Shown here piece by piece: positions 20,199 to 31,058 of a DNA stretch of 64,000 bases (position 1 is the first letter of the stretch; every line of letters starts with the position of its first letter). Under the pieces are notes generated by a model. That model ran no database searches, had not been told where the DNA came from, and saw only the letters and a list, made by a program, of their open reading frames with translations. Both the position numbers and the translations under genes were made by a program. Source of the stretch: Acanthosepion esculentum (lineage: Eukaryota > Mollusca > Cephalopoda > Sepiida > Sepiidae); NCBI GenBank assembly GCA_964036315.1, contig OZ038517.1, positions 15,149,013 through 15,213,012 of the forward strand. The letters run 5' to 3'.

Positions 20199-21162
20199 CA
20201 GTGCTGTTCGATAAAAGTGACTCACCTGATTTTTTTTTTTTTTTACTAAATGTTCTCTTCTCCGATGAAACGAAAGTTGAGCTAAATTCAAAGGATAAGC
20301 GATCTAAAATCCGAAGAAGAAGAAGCTTTGAGAGCTCTTTGAATTTAGCAGTAAGTACTGTCAAGCATCCGTTCAGTATAATGTTCTGGGGATGCTTTTC
20401 TTTTCATGGAACTGGTTTCTTAAAACCTATTGAAAAGACCCTCAGGAGCGAGCAGTACAAGAGAAATTTACAGTCTTGTCTGCTCCCTTCTGCTGAAAGG
20501 GTGCAAATCGACCCCACCAAGCTCATTTTTATGCAGGATAATGCTCCCTGTCACAAATCAAAATAGATGAAGGAATACTTTGATGAGAAGCAGGTGAGTG
20601 TTATGACATGGCCGCCCCAATCTCCTGACCTCAACCCCATAGAAAACGTATGGAGCATTATAAAGTACAGACTCTCGAGAAAGCAGTTGAGCAACAAAGA
20701 GGATTTGATTGTGAATTTCATATCCGAATGGAATTCAATGCTTGGAGATGAGATTTGCCAGAACCTAATCAAGTCAATGCCAAAAAGGGTTGAAAAGGTT
20801 ATTCAAAATAAAGGAGGACCCATAGATTATTAAATATTTCGAACTATATTACCTATTGTAAATAAATTATACCTCTATTATTCTTTATTTAAAGCTGTTC
20901 GGTTATGTTTCTATTGATTACTAGTTGCAGGAAATAAGTCAGTCACTTTTTTTGCACGCAGTTTTTCCATAAATCTCATTTATATCCAAAATTATAATTA
21001 TCAATAGAATAACTTAGGGTGAGTAAACGTTTTTTACTAGGTGGTCGGTAAGGGGTCTTTATATTAGTAAGATTAAAAATTAGTTTGACCCCAAAAACAA
21101 TAGGCGAAAAACATTTTTAAGTAAAAAAAAATTAGGTGAGTCACTTTTATCGAACAGTACTG
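20199..21162 (+). mobile_element. Tc1-like element, internally deleted (copy 1)
   Basis: The terminal inverted repeats begin CAGTGCTGTTCGATAAAAGT at 20199 and end ...ATCGAACAGTACTG at 21162. Both ends are flanked by TA (20197-20198, 21163-21164), the Tc1/mariner target. Total length is 964 bp. The 5' TIR runs almost directly into the catalytic domain, so the DNA-binding part of the transposase is missing. A second copy at 39660-40624 has the same deletion. Confidence 0.92.
20240..20833 (+). pseudogene. Tc1-like DD34E transposase remnant
   Basis: Motifs in order: LFSDETKVEL (first Asp), FSIMFWGCFS, FMQDNAPCH (second Asp) and PPQSPDLNPIENVW (catalytic Glu). In the intact relative the second Asp and the Glu are 34 residues apart, the DD34E signature of Tc1 transposases. 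The C-terminus is SMPKRVEKVIQNKGGPIDY-stop. A TAG at 20564-20566 interrupts the frame (TTG in the other copy), and the N-terminal helix-turn-helix half is absent. It cannot encode an active enzyme. Confidence 0.92.
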
Positions 21163-21540
21163 TATTTATCAAATACAGTAAAAAAAATTGCATATTTTGC
21201 TTGTATTGATTTATTATTAGAATTCTGGCTTGAATATATTTTCTAGTCAATGTATCTAATGCAAAATATATTTGGATTTATTCTTGAAATAGTTAAACTT
21301 TGAAGCCAGTCTGTATAGCAAAAACCTGTGAAAATTATTTCTGAACCTTTTTCCGGCAATCTTTACAGCCAAATGCTAAAAAAATGATAAAAGCTATGAA
21401 TCTACATTTTGATGTCAGGACTCAATCCATCAAATCCCAGGTTTCACTTCGAGTGCAATGTTAATTTTTCTAAAATAAGTGAAAAATCAACCTCCCCTAA
21501 TATGTAGTGATTTTCCAAGCGTAGCTTAGATGTGGCACAA
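21163..21540. other. AT-rich, no feature
   Basis: No gene or repeat recognised between the Tc1 copy and the tRNA-like SINE. Confidence 0.6.
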
Positions 21541-21650
21541 GGCCGAAAGTATGGGCCACCCAGTGAGGATCGAACTCAATACTCAGTCGTAATTGTTCTA
21601 GGGAGACAAGCTTGCTAACCATTACACCGCCTCGAGGTGCCCACCTCCCC
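21541..21650 (-). repeat. tRNA-like SINE head
   Basis: On the minus strand: GGCGGTGTAATGGTTAGCAA (A-box region) and GAGTTCGATCC (B box) about 50 bp apart. There is no clean acceptor stem, so this is a SINE or pseudo-tRNA rather than a tRNA gene. Confidence 0.65.
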
Positions 21651-21944
21651 TAATATGTATGACGAACGACAGCCCCAATAACTCTTAAAGTCGGGGATTG
21701 ATTTAACACTGTCTCAATATTAGGAACAGGACCCCCACTTCTAAATCGGTAACTGATCAATATTTTTTGATTCTGAAGTGTCGTGTCCTAAAGAATGCTA
21801 ATCTAAAGAGATTATTTCAAAAACATTTTTTAACTATTTTTTTAATGAGTGAACATATCTATTTAACAAGTGAAAAACCGCACTTTACTCTAAAATCTAG
21901 ATTCTCCCCAGCAACCATTGTTTCTATATGTTTCGCCCTCACTA

Positions 21945-22040
21945 TTTACATTATTCGGACTATTGTTCTCATCTTTGTCGCCATAGTGATTACAACGTTT
22001 CGGCCGTTGTACGCCCCGGCCTTCTTCAGGTGGTTGGAAT
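21945..22040 (-). repeat. HL repeat, copy d
   Basis: Minus-strand copy: ACAACGTTTCGGCCGTTGTA and CGCCCCGGCCTTCTTCAGGT on the plus strand are the reverse complement of the GAAAC box, stem and CTGAAGA box. Confidence 0.85.
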
Positions 22041-22955
22041 GTCGAACTGGACCCTTGTATAAATAAGCAGCTTTAAGAAATCAGTAAATAATTTAAACCT
22101 ATAGACTTAATTGGTAAATTAATATGCAACTGTTGACTATAGATTCTTTATAGAAGCACTTTTTAACACAGAGGTAGGTGTTTTTTATGAGGTGATGACA
22201 ACTATCTCTATGAACATGTTTGGAAATTTTTCTATGGAGAATATATCTTGAGGAATATAACATGTGAGCTATTTTTATATAATTTTGAAGCTATCCTGTA
22301 ATCTTAAAAATGATTTAATGTCTTATTGAATTTTAGGTACTTTGTCTTTACATTTACTATAGTTATCGCTCTTATTTTCTGTATGAACTTCGTTAATTAC
22401 AAAAATTATACACATACACAAAAAAAATATTTAAATTTTCCAAGGACATGTGCTTATAACTAACGATAAAGACCTCCATATAAATCTGTATTTAATATAT
22501 ATTTTTAGTTCATATGACATTAGCAAAAGAACATAAGTACGAGTAAACAGAAATTATTCATTCAGACTCATACATCTAATTCTAAGTAGCAGTTTTTGGG
22601 TAAGAAACCCTTACATAAATTGAATAAAGTATGAAAAGAATATGCAGATATCAATGACGCGAGTTCAGGGAAAAGCATTTAAACATAGAAATGTAAGTGC
22701 AGATAACTCTGCAATTGTCTAGAATCGATTTGATTCAATATCGATATTACGAACAAGACTTCTAAATCGATAGAAAAATCAATTTTTCGACTCTGACACA
22801 CGTTGCGGCTTAAGGTAGGTTGAAGCAAATCTAATCTACAAAAATTATTCCCTTATTCCTTATTTATTACGAGTAAACCACACTAAGTAGTTCTAAAAAT
22901 CTGCCTGGAAGCTGACATTATTTTGCTTGAATGCCATATTTTTGTGAAAGCTATC
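22041..22955. other. AT-rich intron, no feature
   Basis: No repeat family or gene is recognised. It lies directly downstream (gene sense) of CNG exon B. Confidence 0.6.
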
Positions 22956-22961
22956 CCTTAC

Positions 22962-23050
22962 CTCGACCAGACATAGTCGTACCAGCGTTGGACTCGTTTC
23001 TGAAGCTCCTTTGGGACATTATGGGATTGCATGTAGAATTTGGCACCATC
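22962..23050 (-). CDS. CNG channel exon B: C-linker helices with WYDY motif
   Basis: This 89-bp exon lies between acceptor cttttaatttcag (23051-23063) and donor gtaagg (22956-22961), minus strand. It starts in phase 0 and reads DGAKFYMQSHNVPKELQKRV, then QRWYDYVWS plus two bases AG. The pattern YM-x-x-x-x-VP-x-x-(M/L)Q-x-RV-x-RWYDY-x-WS is the C-linker (A'-C' helices) of CNG channels; vertebrate subunits have IKWFDYLW here. It joins exon A upstream (...EFEKLL) in phase 0 and exon C downstream (G completes AGG, Arg). The match in sequence, order and phase across three exons makes chance very unlikely. Confidence 0.92.
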
Positions 23051-23117
23051 CTGAAATTAAAAGAATTACGAAAGTCTGAGAAACTGACAAAAAAAGTGCA
23101 AAAAAAAAATACAAAGG

Positions 23118-23770
23118 TAATCTCTATATATAAAACAGAGGATGTCTGTGTGTTTGTCTGTCTGTCTGTGTGATACCTTTTCACTCAAGATCCAACCAAC
23201 CGACTTTGACCAAACTTGGTTTATACATTGCACAATGTAAGACATAGGTTCTTAGAGTAAAAAAATCGATAATTTAAAAAAAAATCAATAAACGATAAAG
23301 CCGATCAAAAATAGATAAATTGAACTTTTTCCCTCTGATTTTGTTCAAACTCGGTATGTAGGTTACTTACAACATAACGAGCTAAACGATACCTCATTTT
23401 TATTTCTAAACCACTGCGTTTAGCGAAAAACAGTGAAAAAAGAAAAATCGATTTCAACACAAATCGATTTCAACACAAATTTTAAACTAAAAACTCCCTC
23501 AATTTCCCAGCAATCTAATACGAATTTAACTCAATTGTAGCCAACAATAAGTTGATTGTTTAACAGTCATTTAACTTGCTAAATGACTCAACCCATATAG
23601 TGAAAACCCTCGTAAATACCGGAAAATGCAGATTTTTACTGGTTTCTTTTTTATTTTTCGTTGGTCTTTCAACCAATTTTCATCAAACTTAACAATTGCT
23701 TTATAAATGTATCCTCTTTTACATCCCTGGTAACACAGTGACAAATTGAATGTCAAAAACGCCAAAATAT
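23118..23770 (+). mobile_element. Helitron-like 5' end (candidate)
   Basis: TCTATATATAAAACAGAGGA followed by TGTCTGTGTG and (TCTG)n, then CACTCAAGATCCAACCAACC and GACCAAACTTGGT, is the style of 5' termini of many invertebrate Helitrons (start at TC, A/T-rich, then TGTCTGTCTG). I could not identify a CTRR end with hairpin, so the right boundary is a guess. The element starts about 70 bp upstream (gene sense) of exon B. Confidence 0.4.
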
Positions 23771-24249
23771 TGGTGTCTGAAGAGGATCTTCATGTTGCCT
23801 GTTTTACCCCTTCATCTCCTCGGCGAACTTCGATTGAATAAATACAGACTATTTCTATTATATCAGTAACTGCATTAATTCAAAATGTTTTTAATGAAAG
23901 TACTTTAAAGTAATTGAAGAAGATAGACTCTGTTATATCTAAACACGATGCTGTTTTTGCTCCATTCTAATTGAACGCTTTTTTCTGATCGACCAGCAGG
24001 GTATGGCTGCTAGTAAACGATAAATGGTAGACCTAAGACTTCTCACTTTTCTTACTAGACGCCTGGCTTCTGGGGCTCCGTCTCTTAAGCAGCACCTCCT
24101 CATTTCTCTAGCAGAGTTGATTTGCGAATATAAAAAGGGTTTGTGTTGCATTTCGTCTGTGTGTAGTTTTGAATGTGGGAGAAACAAATAAATACTGAGA
24201 ATCATCCTCGGATAAAATTAATAATACTTCTATTACTATAGAACATGTC

Positions 24250-24252
<3 letters not shown>
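23771..24252. other. Unclassified sequence
   Basis: Positions 23939-24205 stay open on the minus strand (88 codons, Arg-rich), but I recognise no domain and see no splice signals that fit. It is possibly a dispersed repeat. Confidence 0.4.

Positions 24253-24335
<83 letters not shown>
24253..24335. repeat. (TA)n microsatellite
   Basis: About 40 TA units. Confidence 0.95.
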
Positions 24336-24338
<3 letters not shown>

Positions 24339-24728
24339 ACGGGTGTAACAGCAAAATTGTCCAAATCGTGTAATAGCAAAATTCTGCAATTGTTAGCTGA
24401 ATCATTGCATCTTAGAAATGATTAAAGAAATCTTACTGGAATTCTCCGAGGTTTTTATAAGACTATTAGATTCTACTGTGAGCAATAAGAATGTATAATT
24501 ACTTTCCAAGCTTAACAGAAGAATTGTGATGAAATCGATCATAAACGAAATTGACAGGTTCATCATTAATGTTAATCATAGCTAAGGATCGGAAGATCAT
24601 GAAGGATTGAAATAAAGTTCAAATATATATATATATATATATATTACTCAAGAATAATTTTATAACGTCGTGAATATGACAATAAACATAAGGACAACAG
24701 TCCGAACAATGTAAATATAGTAGTAGTA

Positions 24729-24764
<36 letters not shown>

Positions 24765-24960
24765 TTGTTGTTGTTTTTTAAACAACCGTATTGAAAAGCT
24801 CATGATTACTAGTAGATGGCAATTGTAAAGACATGAAACTCTGAGTCATAACAAACGACGTATGTCATATGTGTAATTACTGATTTTTCGCTTCCTTGGC
24901 TCGTAAATAAGAGTTTGTCGTTACTTTGAGCTTATTCAAACAGCAACGGCGGGCCATTAT
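24336..24960. repeat. AT-rich sequence with partial HL repeat and (AAT)n
   Basis: 24664-24718 matches the 3' half of the HL repeat (CGTCGTGAATATGACAATAA...AGGACAACAGTCCGAACAAT). It is followed by (TAG)n(TAA)n at 24717-24763. The rest is unclassified. Confidence 0.6.
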
Positions 24961-25176
24961 TGTGGTTTCGTATATGTGTTGTTTGATTTATTAAAATTGT
25001 CATCTTTGATAATGGCTTATGTAAGTCGAAAGTTTAGATTGGATTCAAACATGTATCAATATGGTGTTTTCCTTTCGTCTTTCAACGATAATGTGATTAA
25101 GCTTATCAGACAATACGAAAGGAAGTTACTTAAAATAAATAGACAAAACTTGTCTATATTATTTAATGAAACATGC

Positions 25177-25180
<4 letters not shown>
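24961..25180 (+). pseudogene. Possible Penelope-like element ORF fragment (copy 2)
   Basis: The frame from 24976 reads SSLIMAYVSRKFRLDSNMYQ, then YGVFLSSFNDNVIKLIRQYE and [20 protein letters not shown]. It is the same coding piece as 14281-14448 and is cut off at the same codon by (TA)n. The Penelope-like assignment is a motif-level inference. Confidence 0.4.
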
Positions 25181-25234
<54 letters not shown>

Positions 25235-25282
25235 GTGTGTGTGTGTGTGTGTGTGTATGTGCGTGCGCATGTGTGTGTGTTT
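25181..25282. repeat. (TA)n-(GT)n microsatellite
   Basis: (TA)n at 25181-25232 and interrupted (GT)n/(GC) to about 25280. Confidence 0.95.
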
Positions 25283-25469
25283 TGCTGCTAATTAACGCTA
25301 AAAGCTCTTCGCTATGAATTGAGCACTCTGGTAACCGGTAATGCTTACCGTTTTGTCCATAAATCAATTCCTTATGGAGAACGAAATATATCACCTGAAG
25401 AAGGCCAGAGCGTACAACAGCCGAATGAATATGACATTAAATATAAGGACAACAATGCGAACAATGTAA

Positions 25470-25522
<53 letters not shown>
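25283..25522 (+). repeat. Inverted SINE segment, HL repeat copy e and (AAT)n
   Basis: 25285-25365 is the inverted counterpart of 8105-8170. 25392-25470 is an HL repeat (CCTGAAGAAGGCCAGAGCGT...) whose second box has decayed to CCGAATGAATATG. (AAT)n follows at 25471-25520. Confidence 0.7.
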
Positions 25523-25559
25523 CTTTTATCGAGAGAAAACAGAGTCAGTAATATTTGAA

Positions 25560-26160
25560 GCTTAGGAGCAGGCCATCAGTTGAGTGCAGTCCAGGCTAGA
25601 CAAATCACGAGAAGAAAGCAAATGCAGGATGTGTGGAGAAGCTGATGAAAGAGTTAACCATCACCTCGGTAAAGATCCTAAGTTGATACAGAAAGGGTAC
25701 AAGCGATGACATGATCAGATTGGTAGGGGAATCCACTGGGAAGGAGGCTGTAAATTTGGTTTCACTGTGACAGAGAAATGCTATCGGTGGCGGTAGACAT
25801 TGACAATTACAAGATCCTATGAGATCATGCAACTGGAGCACAAATACCTGACCTTATTATGATAGAGAACGAGAGTAGCAATGATCAAATTATTTTGTTG
25901 CTCCAAACGATACAAGAGAAACTAAAAAGATTGAAGAAAATACCAAGATCTTGCTCGAGAGCTGAAAAAGCTATGGAACTCATGAAGTAATTCCAGTTGT
26001 AATGGATGCACCTGGAACACTACCAAAAAGATTGAAACAGCTCTTAGAGAAAATGGCAATTGGAACCAAGATTATATAGCTCCAGAAAACTCCAATGATT
26101 TACAGCATAGTAGCAAGCCATCAGAATTTACACTACAAGGATTCTTCGAGAAGTTTTTGA
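25560..26160 (+). pseudogene. RLE-type LINE remnant (copy 4)
   Basis: Shifting frames give KCRMCGEADERVNHHLGKDP (CCHC knuckle with its first two Cys and the His), KYQDLARELKKLWN, then PVVMDAPGTLPKRLKQLLEK and QLQKTPMIYSIV. This is the order seen at the C-terminus of R2/R4-like LINEs. The PD...D nuclease core is missing. Many stops are present. Confidence 0.65.
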
Positions 26161-28389
26161 GTTGTGAAGAGTCTTGTTGACACAAATCTTCAAAGACAGA
26201 ATTATAATGAAGATAACACAAAACATCACTCGTGCTAAAAAGTGAAACTGTCGCAGTGTTCTAGTATTCCACTATACATACCAACTGCATTGTAGAAGCC
26301 ATTAGATTAGACCCGATGTAATAAAATCAAATCATGTTGATGATTTGTCAACAAATGAATGCTTTAAACATGGAGGGTCAAATGAAATCAAGTGTGTATG
26401 TCACTTTCTGGCAAGTTGAGCTCCACTTTAAACAAATTCACGACTTCGGCATTTTCTTCTACTCTGATTTTCTTTCACCCTCAAGCAAATCTTGCAAAGC
26501 CAAACGGCCATAGGGAATGGGTGACGGGAGAAGGTTTTGGTGAAACTGGAAGCTTCTCGTCCCAAACCATCACGCTGGTGGCGAATTTAGTCATCAACTG
26601 CGATATGATAGGTGGATTTTTGTGTTGTGAGCAATCTTGTTGACACCAAGCTTCAAAAACAGAATTATAATGAAGATAACAAAAAACATCACTTGTACCA
26701 AAAAGTGAAACTGTCACAGTGTTCTAGTATTCCACTATACATACCAACTGCATTGTAGAAGCCAAGAGACCCGATGAAATAAAATCAGATCATTGTAAAA
26801 GTTCGTGTCAGATTTTCCTTGTTAATATAAAATGACCGCAACTTGAGACAAGTGTTTGTTTTGGTGCTAATTTCTGGTGTATTCAAAATTGGAAACCCTT
26901 GCATCGTTCTGTTGCAAGTCGGACTTTGTTGAATGTTAAATTTTTGTCCACGAATCAGTGCCTTGAAGATAGTAGATGAAAAAGTCGAACTTTCGCCACA
27001 TTATGCTTTATTAATCTCGGAAAGGCGTAAGCGTCGGAAATGCCCCCCACCCCCAACATTTAGAAAGTTTATTTGAATCGTTCTCCTGCACTTCGTACGG
27101 TCAAAACTGGTTTGACAGATTTCGTCATAGGGGTATTTTAACGGGGGCGATCAACTCCGCCTTGGGCGACCTGCCAAAGTTTATGAAACCAAGGTTCAAA
27201 AACAGAATTAAAAGATAACACAAAACATGACTCGTTCTAAAAAGTGAAACAGTCGCAGTGTTCTGGTATTCCACTATACATACCAACTGCATTGTAGAAG
27301 CCATTAGACCCGATGTAATAAAATCAGATCATTGTAAAAGTTCGTGTCAGATTTTCCTTCTTAATATAAAATGATCGCAACTTGAGACAGGAGTTTGTTT
27401 TGGCGCCGATCTCAGATGTGTTCTAGATTGAAACTTTGCATTGTTCAGCTGCGACCCAGACTTTGTTGAATGTTGATGATTTGTCAACAAATGAATGCTT
27501 TAAACATGGAAGGTTAAAAGAAATCAAGTGTGTAGGTCACTTTCTGGCAAGTTGAGCTCCACTTTAAACAAATTCACGACATTGGCATTTTCTTCTACTC
27601 TGATTTTCTTTCAACCCCAACGAAATCTTGCAAAGCCAAACGGCCATAGGGAATGGATGACGAGAGAAGGTTTTGGTGAAACTGGAAGCTTCTATTCCCG
27701 AACCAGCACGTTGGTGGCGAATTTAGTCATCAACTATGATTTCTACGGATATTTTATTGTCGTAGAACTCGCCACGAGCTTATTCAATCATTAACTTGAG
27801 AATGAAGATTCATCAGAAATTTTAAATAGGGAAACCGTGAAATTTTAATGGATTAAAACTAGCTATAATTATTTATGGTGATACAAGGTGTGCTTGTCAA
27901 AATACTGTGACGAGATTGCATCACTATTTTAGTCAATTAGGTTTACTCCATTTAGTGAACTGTTTTATTGTAGACGTTGTCTAATTTCTAATAACTGAAC
28001 TACGGTTACTATCAGATCATTGCAAAAGTGAGTGCCCGATTTTCATTGTTAATATAAAATGACCGTAACTTGACACTGGCGTCTGTTTTGGCACTAATTT
28101 CTGGTGTGTTCAAGGTTGAAAAACTTGCATCATTCTGTTGCAAGCCAGACTTTGTTGAATGTTGACGTTTTGTCCGCAAATAAATGCCTTGAAGATAGAG
28201 AATGAAAAGTCGGACTTTCGCCATATTATGTAGTATGAATTTCGAAAAGGAAAAACAAAACTATTAGAAGGTTTATTTGAAACGATCTCTAGCGCTTCGG
28301 ACTGTCAAAAATAGTTTGGCAGATTTCGTCAGAGCGATCTTTTAACAGAGGCGATCAACCACGCGCTGGCTGAACTTCCAAAGTCTATG
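26161..28389 (+). repeat. Complex block of nested direct repeats
   Basis: Three shared modules. Module A (AGAATTATAATGAAGATAAC...CTGCATTGTAGAAGCC) lies at about 26198, 26660 and 27205. Module B (GATGATTTGTCAACAAATGA...GCCAAACGGCCATAGGGAATGG) lies at 26338-26640 and 27475-27780. Module C (AAAATGACCGCAACTTGAGAC) lies at about 26828, 27368 and 28058. 27010-27180 also resembles 28235-28390. The B frames (26392-26643 and 27528-27794) are open in parallel, but I recognise no protein. The block probably derives from a mariner-like element and LINE 3' UTR. Confidence 0.65.
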
Positions 28390-28600
28390 AAGACGCTCAG
28401 CTTGCTATCAGGGAGAATAAACTGAATATTTCGACGGGAGAGATTTCCAAGAGTTTGAAAATCGAAATCTTAACAGCTTTTCATTATTTAAAGAGACTTG
28501 GGTTCAAGAAAAAGGCGTCCTTTTTAGCTACAACAATGTAAGACTACATGTTGCAAAACTGACCGTGTGGAAAATGAATGACTGATGTTTCCATAGAAGA
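28390..28600 (+). pseudogene. Mariner-like transposase remnant, internally deleted
   Basis: The frame reads LAIRENKLNISTGEISKSLK, then TAFHYLKRLGFKKKASF, the second helix-turn-helix and linker typical of mariner transposases (HLxxLGxxKK). After a frameshift, YNNVRLHVAKLTVWKMND follows, a degraded (H/Y)DNARPHVA catalytic block. The intervening region with the first Asp is missing, so the two parts are fused by deletion. Confidence 0.6.
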
Positions 28601-28624
28601 AAACGGCTAATATTACAAATCACC

Positions 28625-28860
28625 ATTACCCTTCATAGTCCCAGCTTACGGCTACATTCCGTTGAAGCATTGGCTCCCGTACGATCACCGAAGTTAAGCA
28701 ACGTCAAGCCTGGTCAGGGATATCTTTGATGTGCTAGTGATGTAATGGTTAATGGCCGAGTTCCAATTCCGGTAGGGTTATTTATATTCACGAACACGAA
28801 TCCCGTGACTCCTTAGGTTTGTAGGGGCACCCCATGCAGTCGCAGAAGTGGTTTTTCTTT
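28625..28860 (+). repeat. Solo 5S-headed SINE
   Basis: GCTTACGGCTACATTCCGTT...CGATCACCGAAGTTAAGCAA...GCCTGGTCAG is a 5S head that has lost about 45 bp including the C box. It continues through GATGTGCTAGTGATGTAATG (A-box-like) into GAGTTCCAATTCCGG (B box) and a SINE body. It shows that a 5S + tRNA-like SINE exists as a single dispersed unit. Confidence 0.75.
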
Positions 28861-29317
28861 TAGCCTAACGGAGCACAACCCTCTCCAGGCCGGTTTAAAT
28901 TCAGAGTTGTCCTTCTCCTCAGATTACTCCTGCACCATTTAACACCATCATCATCCTTCGACATCCCGATGGTTGATCGGAACTCTATTGACAATCCCTT
29001 TCCACACGGTTCGGTCCTGTATTGCTGTCCCCAGACCCCCTATGTCCAACCCTGAGTCCCGAGCTATGGTTTGGTTGGTTGTTTTGTTTTATGGCATATC
29101 AAAACATCAGTGGGTCTTTTAATGCCAACAAAATTCTTGAAATAAATTCATAGCGATAGTTTGGTAAAAAAAAAGGTGTGTATGTATACATATATATTTG
29201 AACCATTTTTCAATTACTCATATTTTAGTAAAATTTCTTTTAGTAAATTTACAAACTTGGATGGTTTTATTTTCGTAAAAAGTATGGTTTTATTTTCGTA
29301 AAAAGTTTTTTTTTTTT
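28861..29317. repeat. Dispersed repeat fragments
   Basis: 28890-28930 (AATTCAGAGTTGTCCTTCTC) is an inverted piece of the SINE-like family at 2.1-2.8 and 15.0 kb. 28960-29050 and the remainder are unclassified. Short A- and T-runs occur at 29167 and 29307. Confidence 0.45.
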
Positions 29318-29520
29318 TTAATTACTCACTTGGTAATATTTTGTTTGCACTAGATCAAAATCTACGCACTCTAACAGTATATGTTTCACTGTAAATTTAT
29401 CTTGGCATGTATTGCATATTGGGGATTCTTTGCTTTGGGGATTCTTTGATTTCTTTAAATTATCATTTAAAGCTGGGTGATGTATTGTGTGGCCTATGTG
29501 AAGGCGGGTCAGCACGACCT
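29318..29520 (-). pseudogene. I/Jockey-type LINE C-terminal fragment
   Basis: On the minus strand 65 codons read VLTRLHIGHT...PICNTCQDKFTVKHILLEC...KYYQVSN-stop. The VLTRLRIGHT...C-x2-C...TVKHILLEC block follows the RNase H domain in I-clade and Jockey-like LINEs. A run of A on the minus strand follows the stop directly. Positions 31718-31746 carry a second tiny piece (VLTRLHIDHT) on the plus strand. Confidence 0.8.
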
Positions 29521-29559
29521 GTTTTTAGAATGTTGTAAATATAAAATTAGTCTTGAAAA

Positions 29560-29903
<344 letters not shown>

Positions 29904-29977
<74 letters not shown>

Positions 29978-30169
29978 ATTCACAGACAGTACTGTTTCGC
30001 TGTATCACAGCTCCTCAGTGCGACTAGACTTCCGAATGCCTCAAGCCAGGATTGAAACACAACTGATTAGGTGTCAGCCAGAGCTATCTTCACTCGGTAG
30101 AGTTACACAACTAAATCTAGCGTATTGTTTTTACAAATGTAAACAAATGCCAATCATATATATATATAT
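29904..30169. repeat. (TA)n-(GT)n and SINE-like segment
   Basis: (TA)n at 29905-29944 and (GT)n at 29945-29976. The segment CACAGACAG...TGTATCACAGC...GACTAGACTTCCGA then runs to about 30110 and matches 7938-8030. Confidence 0.7.
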
Positions 30170-31058
30170 ACAGTTGCGGCCAAAATGTTCAGAACGGCAT
30201 TGTTTTCGTCAGAAAAGTAGGTATAAGTTTTTATCAAAGTTGTTTTATATTCTATAATTTTCACAGACAATAAATACGATATTAATTGTTATTGTCTGAG
30301 GTTTTGGTGTAATTTGAGAGGATAATACAAAAGTTATGGATGATTTAGTGATTTACTGCAAAACCCATGGCGGCCAAAATGATCAGAACGGTTGAAAAAA
30401 TAACAAAATAATAAAAAATGACAGAGAATACTGGAATTATTTAATATTTAGTGTGAAGCCCTTTAGCTTCAATCACATTTTGAAATCTTCGACTGCATGA
30501 GGAAATTAAATTTTCAATTTCTTGCTGGGTGATCTTATTCCATTCTTCCTGATAATTGCTCGGTTGTTTTAGGATTTCTGGCTTTCGAACGTTCTCCTAG
30601 AATATTCCACACGTTTTCAATCGGATTGAGATCTGGGCTTTGAGCAGGGCAATCCATAACAATAACCTTTTCAGCCTTGAGGAAGTTCATGACCACCTTA
30701 TCCTCGTGACATGGGGCATTGTCCTGCATGAATATGGGTGGTCGCTTAGTTGAATGTCTCAGCACAGGCAAGACATAATCTTTTACAAGTTGTTTATAAA
30801 CTTCTGCATTTACCTTTCCATGTAATCGCACCAAAGAGCCCACACCATCTCCAGATATCATCCCCCAAAACATGACACTTCCTCCACCGAATTTAACACT
30901 AGGCATTTATGCGACAATTTTTCACCTACTTTTCGATGAACGTACCTTTTCCCATCTGAGCCAAATAACATAAACTTAGATTCATCACTGAAATGCACCG
31001 TTTGACATTTTTCTTGAGACCACAACACATGTTCGGTTGCAAAGGTAAGACGACACTT
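30170..31058 (-). mobile_element. Tc1-like element, one end lost
   Basis: The transposon end CAGTTGCGGCCAAAATGTTC (30171) is repeated internally as GGCGGCCAAAATGATCAGAACGG (30370), the paired-site (IR/DR) arrangement of Tc1 elements. The transposase coding region follows on the minus strand. At about 31059 the element stops abruptly inside the coding region and an HL repeat begins. Its DNA-binding domain and second TIR are therefore missing. Confidence 0.88.
30441..31058 (-). pseudogene. Tc1 transposase, DD34E, 5'-truncated and frameshifted
   Basis: Motifs in order: HFSDESKFMLFG (first Asp), then a frameshift near 30905. Next come GGGSVMFWGMIS, FMQDNAPCH (second Asp), PAQSPDLNPIENVW (Glu, 34 residues after the second Asp) and, after another shift near 30540, SRRFQNVIEAKGLHTKY-stop at 30441. 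This is a classic Tc1 family member, distinct from the family at 20.2 and 39.7 kb. Confidence 0.9.

Larger units (their letters stand above)
3959..22961 (-). other. CNG channel intron B/C (19.0 kb)
   Basis: This is the minus-strand intron between exon B (donor gtaagg at 22956-22961) and exon C (acceptor AG at 3959-3960). The phases match: exon B ends with two bases AG and exon C supplies G to make AGG (Arg). The interval consists mainly of the repeats listed separately. No other coding exon is recognised within it. Confidence 0.85.

Noticed and set aside
22931..23173. Plus-strand frame of 80 codons overlapping CNG exon B
   Set aside because: It is the antisense shadow of the minus-strand exon, followed by Helitron-like sequence.
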